A stretch of 64,000 nucleotides of DNA, from NCBI RefSeq assembly GCF_004793885.1, contig NZ_SRYG01000010.1, positions 1-64,000 of the forward strand, written 5' to 3'. The position numbers and the translations under genes are program-made. Below the pieces are notes generated by a model. It searched no databases, had not been told where the DNA came from, and was given only the letters and a program-made list of their open reading frames with translations. The stretch's first letter is position 1. Each line of letters begins with the position of its first letter. This DNA is from Dubosiella muris (GTDB taxonomy: Bacteria > Bacillota_I > Bacilli_A > Erysipelotrichales > Erysipelotrichaceae). Shown here in pieces: positions 8,932 through 16,611 of this stretch.

Positions 8932-9716
8932 CAGGATTCCTCCTTTGTCGTTTCCCAGAAGTTCAGCAAGTCGTGGCGCAGCCGGCGCAACACATGCTCG
9001 TCAGACTTGTCACGCACATAACAGGCCAGTTGTTTTTGATAGACGGATTCCAATGCGCGTTGTGCGCTTTGCGCTTTTTGGATTCGGATAAACCGGCGCA
9101 AAGAAACGAAAGTTGCCCCGTTAAAAACGAAAAGAAACGCCAGCGCGATTCCATAGGAACGGGCGAAGAACACGTGCTCGTCTGGGACGACGATGAACGC
9201 GCCGCAAAGCGCCGTAAAACCAACGTTCAGCAGCATGCCCAGCAAATACAAAAATCCCTTTTTCCGGGTCACCAGTCCGTTAGGAAACACTTGAAGCATG
9301 ACAAGATACACGATGGTCAGCGCGAATGAACCGAGGGCATACATAAAGCTTTGATCGACGTTGAACCGTGTTGGATCCGGGCTGTGGCCGGTAAAGACGT
9401 AAAACGCGAAAACCGAAACGATTTCCGTAAGCACGAGTCCGAATTCGTACAACGCCGTCGCCATGATGATCGTGCGCCTTTTCAACGAGCGAAATACGAT
9501 TTGGCTCGCGACGACAAGCAGTCCGAAGTTGAATATGTTTTTTAGCAGCGGCCACGTGGCTGGAAACAACGTGTCGAGCGGGTAGAGAACCAGCATGAAC
9601 AATCCCAAATAAAACAGAAAGAGCCGCCGTTTTTCAGGCGAAGGATAGTAAAGCGCGAAAAACGCGGATTGCACGACGCTTTGATAAAGCAGCACAACAA
9701 AAAAAGCGGATGTCAT
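8931..9716 (-). CDS. Truncated AgrC-like membrane sensor with RHDLLNF box (paralogue)
   Basis: The 261-aa protein has the same plan: about seven helices from the first residues (MTSAFFVVLLYQSVVQSAFF), the linker IRIQKAQSAQRALESVYQKQ, then LRRLRHDLLNFWETTKEES with His248. ATG 9716 overlaps the upstream stop (ATGA). A longer in-frame extension exists but only overlaps the neighbouring paralogue, so it is rejected. The last four codons (KEES) contain AGGAGG for the next gene. Membrane loops differ from the other copies far more than the histidine box does. Confidence 0.82.
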   Translation of the reverse strand: MTSAFFVVLLYQSVVQSAFFALYYPSPEKRRLFLFYLGLFMLVLYPLDTLFPATWPLLKNIFNFGLLVVASQIVFRSLKRRTIIMATALYEFGLVLTEIVSVFAFYVFTGHSPDPTRFNVDQSFMYALGSFALTIVYLVMLQVFPNGLVTRKKGFLYLLGMLLNVGFTALCGAFIVVPDEHVFFARSYGIALAFLFVFNGATFVSLRRFIRIQKAQSAQRALESVYQKQLACYVRDKSDEHVLRRLRHDLLNFWETTKEES

Positions 9717-10489
9717 CTGGATTCCTCCTTTGCCGCTTCCCAGAAGTTCAGCAAGTCGTGACGCAAGTGCCGCCACGCCATCGCGTCTCTTTCGCGACTG
9801 GCGTACAAGGCCAGCTGTTTTTTGTATTCCCGTTCCAGCCCCGAAAGCGTATGCTGACGGCGCGCCGCGTGGAAATGATGGTGCAGCGAACCGAGAATAC
9901 CGGCCATCAAGACAACCATAAAGCCCGTTAAAAGGCTGTATGCGAGCGGATCGAAAGACAAAATCAGCAGGGATGCGCATAGCGCGGTCAAAATCACGGA
10001 TACAAGCAGCCAGACCACATTCGTGGCGACTTTTATTTTGGCGGTGACTCTTTTCGAAAAGATGGCGAGCAAAACAAAGAAGACGAAGGTGGCGCCCAAC
10101 GAGCCAAGTGTGTAAGTCAAAAGCTGGTTTTGATCCAAAGTGGATGGATCGGGCACAAAACCAAACGCGAGGTACAAGACCAAAATCAAAACCACCTCCG
10201 TGAGAAAGTAACCGATTTCCAGCAGGACGATTCCAAACGTAAGGACAAACCGCGGGACATCCCAAAGCAAAAGCGAGCTGGCGAACCATAAAATCAAAGC
10301 GTTCGCCGCGTTTTTCACAATGGGCTGCCGGGCGAAAAGCCACGTGTCCAGCGGAAACAGCACCAACACGAAAATGCCCATATAGCCTAGTCCAGTTTTT
10401 CTTTTTCGCGGAGCGTCGAAATAAAGTGTCAAAAACAGAGAGGAAATCAGCGCCTGGTATCCAACGAGCGCGGCATACCAAAGCGTCAT
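9713..10489 (-). CDS. Truncated AgrC-like membrane sensor with RHDLLNF box (paralogue)
   Basis: The 258-aa protein begins MTLWYAALVGYQALISS and has about seven helices, the linker LSGLEREYKKQLALYASRER and the end WRHLRHDLLNFWEAAKEESR (His244). The KEESR tail carries AGGAGG for the next gene, and ATGA overlaps link it to both neighbours. No ATPase domain is present in any frame downstream. The linker LEREYKKQL is typical of the AgrC/HPK10 signalling helix. Confidence 0.82.
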   Translation of the reverse strand: MTLWYAALVGYQALISSLFLTLYFDAPRKRKTGLGYMGIFVLVLFPLDTWLFARQPIVKNAANALILWFASSLLLWDVPRFVLTFGIVLLEIGYFLTEVVLILVLYLAFGFVPDPSTLDQNQLLTYTLGSLGATFVFFVLLAIFSKRVTAKIKVATNVVWLLVSVILTALCASLLILSFDPLAYSLLTGFMVVLMAGILGSLHHHFHAARRQHTLSGLEREYKKQLALYASRERDAMAWRHLRHDLLNFWEAAKEESR

Positions 10490-11265
10490 GACTGGTTTTC
10501 CTCCCAGAAATTCAATAAATCGTGACGCAGCCGGCGCCAGCCTTCCTCGCGCTGGTCGTTTTCCATATAAAGAAGAAGCTGCTTCTTGTATTCGTATTCC
10601 AGCCGTTCCGCGACTTGACGCTGCCGTTCCCGCCGAATCACGCGAGTCAGCGAAAAAAGAGTAGCCAGATTGGCGCCAATCAAAACCGCGACCACGCCCC
10701 AGTAGCTGGATTCGAAAAACGAAGGGTTGTACGGTATGAAAATCTGGCAAACGGCCAACACGAGCAAAATGACGTTAAAGAGCAGGCAAGCCAAATACCA
10801 GAACATTTTCGTATGGGCGGACGGCGCTTTGGAAACGACAGAAAGCGTCCCAAAAACAAACACGGCCAGCCAGATGCAGGCAATCAACGTGAACACTTTT
10901 TGAATCGGTCCGTACATGCGCAAATCGGGCACGAAACCAAAAAGAAGATACATCGTCGGAACGGCGAGGATTTCAAAGAGCACGAGCATGATTTCATAAA
11001 GCAGCACAGCCAATATGATTTTTCTCATTTTCTGGTCGCGAAACAGAAACCGGCAAAGCACAACAAGGGACCCGCAAAAAAACGCGTTTTTGATAAAAAG
11101 GTCGTATTCGCCAATCCAGGAACCAATCGGAAACAAGACGAATACAAGCAGCGTCCACAAAATCCCAAACGCGCGGGCCGGATGCTTGCCGTTGAGAAAG
11201 ACGATAAAAAAGATAGCGTGAAGCGCGGATTGATAAGCCAGCGCGGCGGCGTACCAGAGTGGCAT
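10486..11265 (-). CDS. Truncated AgrC-like membrane sensor with RHDLLNF box (paralogue, first of four)
   Basis: The 259-aa protein has about seven helices, the linker RRERQRQVAERLEYEYKKQL and the end WRRLRHDLLNFWEENQS (His248). ATG 11265 has a near-perfect GAAGGAGG ribosome site that also includes the stop of the ATPase gene, 11 nt upstream. It ends at an ATGA overlap with the next paralogue; codons for FWEE supply GGGAGG there. Of the four copies it sits closest to the ATPase gene. Confidence 0.83.
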   Translation of the reverse strand: MPLWYAAALAYQSALHAIFFIVFLNGKHPARAFGILWTLLVFVLFPIGSWIGEYDLFIKNAFFCGSLVVLCRFLFRDQKMRKIILAVLLYEIMLVLFEILAVPTMYLLFGFVPDLRMYGPIQKVFTLIACIWLAVFVFGTLSVVSKAPSAHTKMFWYLACLLFNVILLVLAVCQIFIPYNPSFFESSYWGVVAVLIGANLATLFSLTRVIRRERQRQVAERLEYEYKKQLLLYMENDQREEGWRRLRHDLLNFWEENQS

Positions 11266-11276
11266 AGCGACCTCCT

Positions 11277-12113
11277 TCACCCGTTGTTTTCGCACAGCGT
11301 GGCCGTGCAGCGGCACCGGGTTCCATCGGTTTCGTGTGTAAACAATCCATTGTGGGTTTTGCATGTGTGCTCGATGATCGCCAGGCCGAGGCCGTGCTGT
11401 TTTTGGTCTTTTTTCGTGGAACGGCCTTTGACCAGCGCCGCGTGGGCCGGAATGGTGTTTTCCACCTGGCAGACGAGCACGTTGGCACGCGTATGCAAGT
11501 GGATGTCAATCACCCGGTCTTTATCCAAGGCGAGCACCGCTTCGATGGCGTTGTCGATCAAGTTGGAAAGGACGCTTAAAATGGCGTAACCATCCAAATT
11601 CAGCTCAGCGGGCACGGCCGCGACAATCGAGTAGTCGATGCCATGCGATTTCATAATAAGCGATTTATGGTAAAGCAAGGCGTCCACGATTTTGTGCGGA
11701 CAATAGTTGACGAACAGCGAATCGGCTTCCTCGTGAAGAAGCTCGTCGATTTTCGCCCGTCGAACCATCTCGTCCTGCGGGATATCCTTCATCATGGTTT
11801 TTAGTTTTTCCTGCAGTCTGGCCATGTCCTGCTCGGCTTTCATCGTCGCTAAAAGATGTTCTTTTTGAATCGCGTTTTGCGCGCGGAGCACTTCCTTGCG
11901 GGTGTCTTCCTGCATTTCCTCCAGCAGCGTGCGAATGAGCCGGACCGCGAAAAATCCCGAACCGCAAAAAAGCGCGAGAACGCAAAGAACCCATCCGGGA
12001 GCGAAGGTGATGCGAATCGTCCGGTTGGCAAGCGGAATGAGAACGATGAGCGCGGCTTCGAACAACAAATACATCGCCACGTTGAAGCGCGGTGAAGAAA
12101 AGCGTTTTTTCAT
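11277..12113 (-). CDS. GHKL ATPase protein of AgrC family lacking the phospho-acceptor histidine
   Basis: The 278-aa protein has two membrane helices (about 11-29 and 40-60), a long coiled coil (62-115) and an AgrC-type HATPase domain with N-box SNLIDNAIEA (Asn184, Asn188) and G-box QHGLGLAII (240-247). Where the RHDxxNH box should lie, the sequence reads EQDMARL (94-100), so Gln95 replaces His. It therefore should bind ATP but not autophosphorylate in the usual way. Adjacent genes encode the reverse: a His box with no ATPase. ATG 12113 overlaps the response regulator stop (ATGA) and follows AAGGAGGG. Confidence 0.85.
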   Translation of the reverse strand: MKKRFSSPRFNVAMYLLFEAALIVLIPLANRTIRITFAPGWVLCVLALFCGSGFFAVRLIRTLLEEMQEDTRKEVLRAQNAIQKEHLLATMKAEQDMARLQEKLKTMMKDIPQDEMVRRAKIDELLHEEADSLFVNYCPHKIVDALLYHKSLIMKSHGIDYSIVAAVPAELNLDGYAILSVLSNLIDNAIEAVLALDKDRVIDIHLHTRANVLVCQVENTIPAHAALVKGRSTKKDQKQHGLGLAIIEHTCKTHNGLFTHETDGTRCRCTATLCENNG

Positions 12114-12826
12114 AAAATTCCCTCCTTTGGATCGGTTAAATAGCGATGAAAGGAGGTCTTGATCGGCTGGATATAGCCTCTGGAAACCGAAAGAAGCTTG
12201 CCGTCGTCCATTTTCAAATCGTGAACCATATAAGAGCGGACGTAACGGAAGTTGACGACAAACGAGCGGTGGCAGCGGTGAAACGAATCGGGAAGCTGCC
12301 GGATCAGCGTTTCCAAATCCTCTTTGACTTTGATCGTTTCCGTCCGGCAGTACACGAGCGTGTACCGCTTGATGCGCTCCAAATAAAGCACCCTGTCGGG
12401 ATCGAGCCGAATCGTCGAAGTGCCGGTGTGGGCGACGATTTCCTTTGGCCGGCTTTTCAGCAGCCCCACCGCCTTTTGCATCGCCGCTTCCAGACGGGTT
12501 TCTTTTTGTGGTTTGTAAACAAAATAGCAATGGTCGACTTCGTACACGTCGCACGCCTTTTCCAAATACGAGCTTAAAAACACGAGGATGCACGAAGGGT
12601 CGATTTTCTTAATGGTCTTGGCGGTTTCGATTCCGCTGACGTCGTTTTTGAGCATGATGTCCATGAGTACGATGCGCGGGATGCGCGCGGTTTGGATGTG
12701 CGCGATCAACGCGTTCTCGTCGGTAAATCCATGGATGGCGCCTTCCGGAAAACGGGCGCGAAGCCAGTCGATGAGCTTTTCGTTTTGCACGGGATCGTCT
12801 TCGCAAAGATTGATTTCATAATCCAT
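12110..12826 (-). CDS. LytTR-family response regulator (AgrA-like)
   Basis: The 238-aa protein has a receiver domain (1-120) with acidic pocket Glu9-Asp10-Asp11, phospho-acceptor Asp56 (VLMDIML) and Lys in VYKP. It is followed by a LytTR DNA-binding domain (about 140-235, with LYLERIKRYTLVY and FHRCHRSFVVN). It is the first gene of the operon with the ATPase protein and four sensors and is the expected phosphate recipient. ATG 12826 is preceded by AGGAA. A -10-like TATAAT lies at 12854-12859 and imperfect direct repeats lie further upstream. Confidence 0.92.
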   Translation of the reverse strand: MDYEINLCEDDPVQNEKLIDWLRARFPEGAIHGFTDENALIAHIQTARIPRIVLMDIMLKNDVSGIETAKTIKKIDPSCILVFLSSYLEKACDVYEVDHCYFVYKPQKETRLEAAMQKAVGLLKSRPKEIVAHTGTSTIRLDPDRVLYLERIKRYTLVYCRTETIKVKEDLETLIRQLPDSFHRCHRSFVVNFRYVRSYMVHDLKMDDGKLLSVSRGYIQPIKTSFHRYLTDPKEGIL

Positions 12827-13088
12827 AAAATTCCTACTTTCTTTATAAATAAAATTATAATTCAAGCGAAAAAAAGAAGGAAGCGGAACTTGAAATAAAC
12901 ACGGAAATTATAATTTAATACTTATATATTTGGATCAAAAAAGGCAGAATTGGCGGGTTCTTATGTTTTTTGGGTCAAAAAGCGTGCATTTGGGGACATA
13001 GAGGGGACAAATCGCATAAAAATCGGTAAGATATACTTAGAAGACGAGAACTGTTTTGTGGGGAAGCTGTTTGAATCTTGTTTCAAAA
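12827..13088. promoter_or_regulatory. Upstream region of split-kinase operon with imperfect direct repeats
   Basis: No gene is seen. A pair of about 25-bp imperfect direct repeats starts at 12931 and 12971 (shared TGGRTCAAAA core, 40-bp period). AT-rich -10-like hexamers on the minus strand lie nearer the gene. The repeats could be LytTR operator sites for autoregulation, but they do not match the Staphylococcus AgrA consensus closely. Confidence 0.4.
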
Positions 13089-13118
13089 AAAAGCCGGAGG
13101 TAAAAATCCGGCTTTTTG
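13089..13118 (-). terminator. luxS terminator
   Basis: The stem AAGCCGGA / TCCGGCTT is flanked by A and T runs, directly after the luxS stop. Confidence 0.8.
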
Positions 13119-13598
13119 CTACTGAGGATAGTGAAGGGAATCCGGTCCAATCGAATCCAGCGTTTGCGAAAGGTAGCGCCGGGCGACAAAACGGGCCATG
13201 GGCAAGTTCATATCGAGATAGTTGCCGCAGTCTTTCGGACTCGCGCCAGGGACATCGCCCTCGAAAGTGGCGATCCAGGCGAAAAGGGAGCGGACGAGTT
13301 CGACAACGTCCTCGGATTCCAAGTCGCCAGCCAAAATCAAATAAAAACCGGTCCGGCAGCCCATAGGGCCAAAGTAAATGACGTTTTCTTTCCAGTCCGG
13401 ATCGTTGCGCAAATACGTGGCGCCTAAATGCTCGATCGTATGGACTTCTGCCGTGTTGAGCACCGGCTCGTCGTTGGGACTTGTCATGCGGATGTCGAAC
13501 GTCGTCAGCGTCGTGTTTCCGGCATGGTCTTTGCGGGAAACGTAAATCCCGGGTTTCAATTTCAAATGATCCACAGTAAAGCTCGCTATTTTTTCCAT
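13119..13598 (-). CDS. luxS: S-ribosylhomocysteine lyase LuxS
   Basis: The 159-aa enzyme cleaves S-ribosylhomocysteine to homocysteine and DPD, the precursor of autoinducer-2. The metal site HTIEHLGATYLRN (HxxEH) and the Cys ligand in DCGNYLDMNLP are present, along with GCRTGFYL. AAGGAGG precedes ATG 13598; a longer in-frame start lacks similarity. It lies beside the AgrC-like operon and is transcribed in the same direction, but it is separated by a terminator, so there is no evidence of shared control. Confidence 0.96.
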   Translation of the reverse strand: MEKIASFTVDHLKLKPGIYVSRKDHAGNTTLTTFDIRMTSPNDEPVLNTAEVHTIEHLGATYLRNDPDWKENVIYFGPMGCRTGFYLILAGDLESEDVVELVRSLFAWIATFEGDVPGASPKDCGNYLDMNLPMARFVARRYLSQTLDSIGPDSLHYPQ

Positions 13599-13644
13599 CG
13601 GTTCCTCCTTGTTTTTGATTGATCGAAAAGGTGTTTTCAAATTT

Positions 13645-13995
13645 CTAGTAATTCAGCATTTCAAAATCGGACGCGCCAACCGGTTCAAGCGTCTGCACAT
13701 CCACCGATTGGATTCGAATCCGGGGAATGCTTTCCATTTGGGAAATCAAGGCGTCGATTCGCGCTTTCGGCCCTTCGAGTTCCGCGTCCACCGAGCCATC
13801 TTCGTTGTTTTTGACCCAGCCCGCCAGCTTCATGTTGATCGCCCGGCGCCACATTTCAACCCGGAAGCCGACGCCTTGCACCGTTCCGGTAAAATGATAG
13901 CGGCGGCGGACTATGTCGTCTGTAGGCAGCGAATCGTACGCGTTCGCAACCGGATTTTTAGGATATTTGGTTTGATATTTTTTAAAGAAATTCAT
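13645..13995 (-). CDS. Acylphosphatase
   Basis: The 116-aa protein carries the acylphosphatase signature FTGTVQGVGFR (catalytic Arg) and GWVKNNEDGSV (catalytic Asn), and hydrolyses acyl phosphates. It has a roughly 30-residue N-terminal extension compared with the usual 90-aa enzyme (MNFFKKYQTKYPKNPV). GAGGAGA precedes ATG 13995, and an extended -10 (TGGTATAAT) lies at 14018-14023 on this strand. Confidence 0.9.
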   Translation of the reverse strand: MNFFKKYQTKYPKNPVANAYDSLPTDDIVRRRYHFTGTVQGVGFRVEMWRRAINMKLAGWVKNNEDGSVDAELEGPKARIDALISQMESIPRIRIQSVDVQTLEPVGASDFEMLNY

Positions 13996-14104
13996 AGGGA
14001 TTCTCCTCGTTTCTTTATTATACCATTCTTCAAAACAAGCGATGGATTTCTTTTTTAGAAAAAAGGCTGGCAAAAGCTGGAAGAATATTGTCTTTTTCGT
14101 ATAA

Positions 14105-14133
14105 TTGCCAGAAAAAATCGAAGACAATACAAT
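14105..14133 (+). promoter_or_regulatory. Sigma-A promoter
   Basis: TTGCCA (14105-14110), a 17-bp spacer and TACAAT (14128-14133) lie upstream of the 77-aa membrane protein. Confidence 0.7.
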
Positions 14134-14168
14134 ACTTATGATATGATCCGTAAAAAGGAGGTTTTGCC

Positions 14169-14402
14169 ATGTCAAACCAAACCAAAAACAGCGAGACGCT
14201 CTCCTGGGTATGTCTGGGCGTCGGCGTCGTTTCATGGCTTTTTAATCCATTCGCGCTGCTTTCGATCCTCGGCATCTTTTTGTACGTGTACACCCGTTCG
14301 ACGTATGGCGTCAAAAACATCAAGCTGACCGCCGGAGGGCTTTTGTCCGGCATCGCGCTTTTGTTTTTTATACTCGCCATCTTGAAAATCGTAGGCTGGT
14401 AA
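14169..14402 (+). CDS. Small membrane protein of unknown function
   Basis: The 77-aa protein has a polar N-terminus and two to three hydrophobic segments (about 12-42 and 54-76). AAAGGAGG precedes the ATG and a good promoter lies upstream. The alternating Gly-rich helices recall DUF4190-like small membrane proteins, but the match is by appearance only. The M20 peptidase gene begins 36 bp downstream and may be cotranscribed. Confidence 0.7.
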   Translation: MSNQTKNSETLSWVCLGVGVVSWLFNPFALLSILGIFLYVYTRSTYGVKNIKLTAGGLLSGIALLFFILAILKIVGW

Positions 14403-14438
14403 GTGTTATACTGATAGCAATAGAAGAGAGGGTCCACG

Positions 14439-15596
14439 ATGAAAACGTCAATCAAAAGCCAAATCGAAACGCAATGCGATCAAGGGCTGTCCGAATTTGA
14501 GGCAATTAGCGAATTTGTTTTCGCCCATCCCGAACCGGGAGGAAAAGAAGAGGTGTGCGCCCGGTATTTAAGCGACCGGCTCGAACAAAACGGCTTCAAG
14601 GTTTGGCGGGCGTACCAAGGCATGCCGACCGCGTTTCGCGCCGAATGGGGAAGCGGGCCGGTTACGATCGCGTTTTTAGCCGAATACGACGCGCTCCCAG
14701 GCTACGGGCCGGGCCATGACGAATGGGCGCACGCCTGCGGACACAACTGGATTAGCGCCACCGCGCTTGGCAGCGCCATCACGCTTTCACGCGTGTTCTC
14801 TTCCCGGGACATTCGTCTTGTCGTCTTTGGCACGCCGGCCGAGGAAACGTTGGGAGGAAAATGCGAGCTCGTTCAAAACGGGGCGTTTGACGACGTCGAT
14901 TTCGTGCTCCAGGCCCATTTGGGCGGCCATACGATGGTCCGCCCGAAAACGCAAGCGATGGATTCCATCGAGTTTTCGTTTTTTGGCCGCGCCGCCCACG
15001 CCGCCATGTCGCCTGAGCAAGGCATCAACGCGCTTGAAGCCGTCTTGCTGCTTTTTCAAGGCATCAACGCGCGCCGGCCCTACTGGAAAAAAAGCGCTTC
15101 CGTCGCCGGGATCATTACCGATGGCGGGCAGGCGTGCAATATCGTTCCCGATTACGCCGCGTGCCGCTTTTATGTCCGCGACGCGACCCGCCAAGAGGTC
15201 GAAACGCTGACGTCCACGCTGCAAGCCATTGGACAAGGCGCGCAAGCGATGACCGGCGCGCGGATGGAAACGCGCTTTTTTGAAAACTCGTTTGACGAAT
15301 TGCGCAACGACGAAACGCTTTGCTCGGTTGTCGAAGCCAATTTGCGCCGTCTTGGCATCGAGCGGTTTTACGAACCCGAGTATCCGGGTGGAAGCTCGGA
15401 CATCGGCAACGTGTCCCACGTCGTGCCGACGATGTATTTTGAACTCGAAACCGGCATGGTTCCACCTGTCTACGCGCACGAGAGCGGATTTCTCGAGGCG
15501 GTTCACGGCCCGCTGGCCCGGTCCAGTTTACGGCAGGCGGTTTTGGCCATGACGTGGAGCGTAGCCGATATTTTGGAAGCCGGGAACAAAGAATAA
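14439..15596 (+). CDS. M20 family amidohydrolase / metallopeptidase
   Basis: The 385-aa cytosolic enzyme resembles AbgB/HipO-type amidohydrolases that deacylate N-acyl amino acids or cleave aminoacyl conjugates. Metal and catalytic motifs are visible: EYDALPGYG, HACGHN, GTPAEE and the late GGSSDIGNVSHVVP. The dimerisation domain lies at about 175-290. AAGAGAGGG precedes the ATG. The exact substrate cannot be read from sequence. Confidence 0.9.
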   Translation: MKTSIKSQIETQCDQGLSEFEAISEFVFAHPEPGGKEEVCARYLSDRLEQNGFKVWRAYQGMPTAFRAEWGSGPVTIAFLAEYDALPGYGPGHDEWAHACGHNWISATALGSAITLSRVFSSRDIRLVVFGTPAEETLGGKCELVQNGAFDDVDFVLQAHLGGHTMVRPKTQAMDSIEFSFFGRAAHAAMSPEQGINALEAVLLLFQGINARRPYWKKSASVAGIITDGGQACNIVPDYAACRFYVRDATRQEVETLTSTLQAIGQGAQAMTGARMETRFFENSFDELRNDETLCSVVEANLRRLGIERFYEPEYPGGSSDIGNVSHVVPTMYFELETGMVPPVYAHESGFLEAVHGPLARSSLRQAVLAMTWSVADILEAGNKE

Positions 15597-15601
15597 ATAA
15601 A

Positions 15602-15632
15602 AAAAGGCGGGTTTGAGAAAATCGCCTTTTTA
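15602..15632. terminator. Bidirectional terminator
   Basis: The stem AAAGGCG / CGCCTTT lies between the convergent amidohydrolase and lipoprotein genes; the latter's stop is in the right arm. Confidence 0.7.
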
Positions 15633-16538
15633 TAAGGTGTCGGATGGTTCGGTGTACAGCTTCCAGCCATCGCTTTCGCGCACGAGAACCGTCTTTTTGT
15701 TGGTGGCGCTGGCGTCCAATGCGTTTGGCGGCAGACGGACTCCGTTCGGATGGCTTTCATCGAACAAGAAAGGCGTTTGCCCGTCCCGAACAAAGACGGC
15801 GTCGTTGCCAACCGGGAAGGCGTCCTGAAAGGGTCCGCACATTTTGCCGCCGTCAATCACCAGAAACCCATCGTCGGTTTGAACGGGATACATGCCTTGG
15901 ACCGGCGCGTAAAAGCGGGAAAGGCCATAGTTTTGAAACAAGTCGTTTTGATGGTGGTAAACGGCGTTTTGAAGCGGTCCGTACACTTCGCCGGTTTGCC
16001 GGTTCCAAATCCGGTACGCGCCATCGAGTTTTCCTTGCGCCACATCGTCCAGATCGTAAACGATATACGCCTCGCTTGAAAAGAGATCCGAAGGAATGTC
16101 CGTCCACGAAGCCCCCTTTGGATCCAGCAAATCGCTTGTGGTCGTATACCGTACTTTTTCGCTGTCCGGGTCGTACGCGAGCACGTTGGAGTCGACGCCG
16201 CCAATGCCTTCCAGCGCCTCTTTCTTTTTTCTCCCGGTCGCGTAGTCGAAACTTTGGGAATCGCCATCGCTTGTTCGAAGCAGCACGTCCTCCTCGATCC
16301 ATAAGGCGTGGGTATACGTCGTTCGTCCCGCCTCGTTGCCTTCACTGTCCAAAATATGCAGGAGGCCGTCGTCCTGCTGCGCCAAATAGTAGCCTTTGTG
16401 GACTTGGGGGATGGAACGATCCGCCAAATGCGGCATGTCTTTTTTCAAAATATACGGACTGCCGGCTTGCCCGGGGCGGGCGCACGCAACCATCCCGCCA
16501 AGCAAGCACGCCATTCCAATCGTTTTCCATTTTTTCAT
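15630..16538 (-). CDS. Putative secreted lipoprotein, possibly WG-repeat-like beta protein
   Basis: The 302-aa protein has a signal sequence ending in a plausible lipobox (GGMVAC, Cys19). The body has recurring short beta motifs with DDG, DGG and FDE turns (for example QQDDGLLHILDSEGNE and QTDDGFLVIDGGK), as seen in WG/KWG-type propeller repeats. ATG 16538 is chosen because AAAGGAA sits 9 nt upstream; an ATG at 16547 is too close to it. Function is unknown. It lies between convergent amidohydrolase and lon with its own orientation. Confidence 0.7.
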   Translation of the reverse strand: MKKWKTIGMACLLGGMVACARPGQAGSPYILKKDMPHLADRSIPQVHKGYYLAQQDDGLLHILDSEGNEAGRTTYTHALWIEEDVLLRTSDGDSQSFDYATGRKKKEALEGIGGVDSNVLAYDPDSEKVRYTTTSDLLDPKGASWTDIPSDLFSSEAYIVYDLDDVAQGKLDGAYRIWNRQTGEVYGPLQNAVYHHQNDLFQNYGLSRFYAPVQGMYPVQTDDGFLVIDGGKMCGPFQDAFPVGNDAVFVRDGQTPFLFDESHPNGVRLPPNALDASATNKKTVLVRESDGWKLYTEPSDTL

Positions 16539-16572
16539 CGCGCTCATTTCCTTTTTTCTTATCTTAGCATAC

Positions 16573-16603
16573 AAAAAAGACAGTTTCGACGGGAAACTGT
16601 CTT
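16573..16603 (-). terminator. lon terminator
   Basis: An 11-bp stem, AAGACAGTTTC / GAAACTGTCTT, is followed by T5 on the minus strand. Confidence 0.85.
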
Positions 16604-16611
16604 CGGGTTCT

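Noticed and set aside
9717-10481. N-terminal extension of the sensor starting at 9716
   Set aside because: The extension only reads the neighbouring paralogue in another frame; the ATGA-coupled start is better.
8152-13598. AgrB/AgrD pheromone genes for the AgrC-like operon
   Set aside because: I looked in and around the operon for a cysteine-containing pheromone precursor or an AgrB protease and found none.
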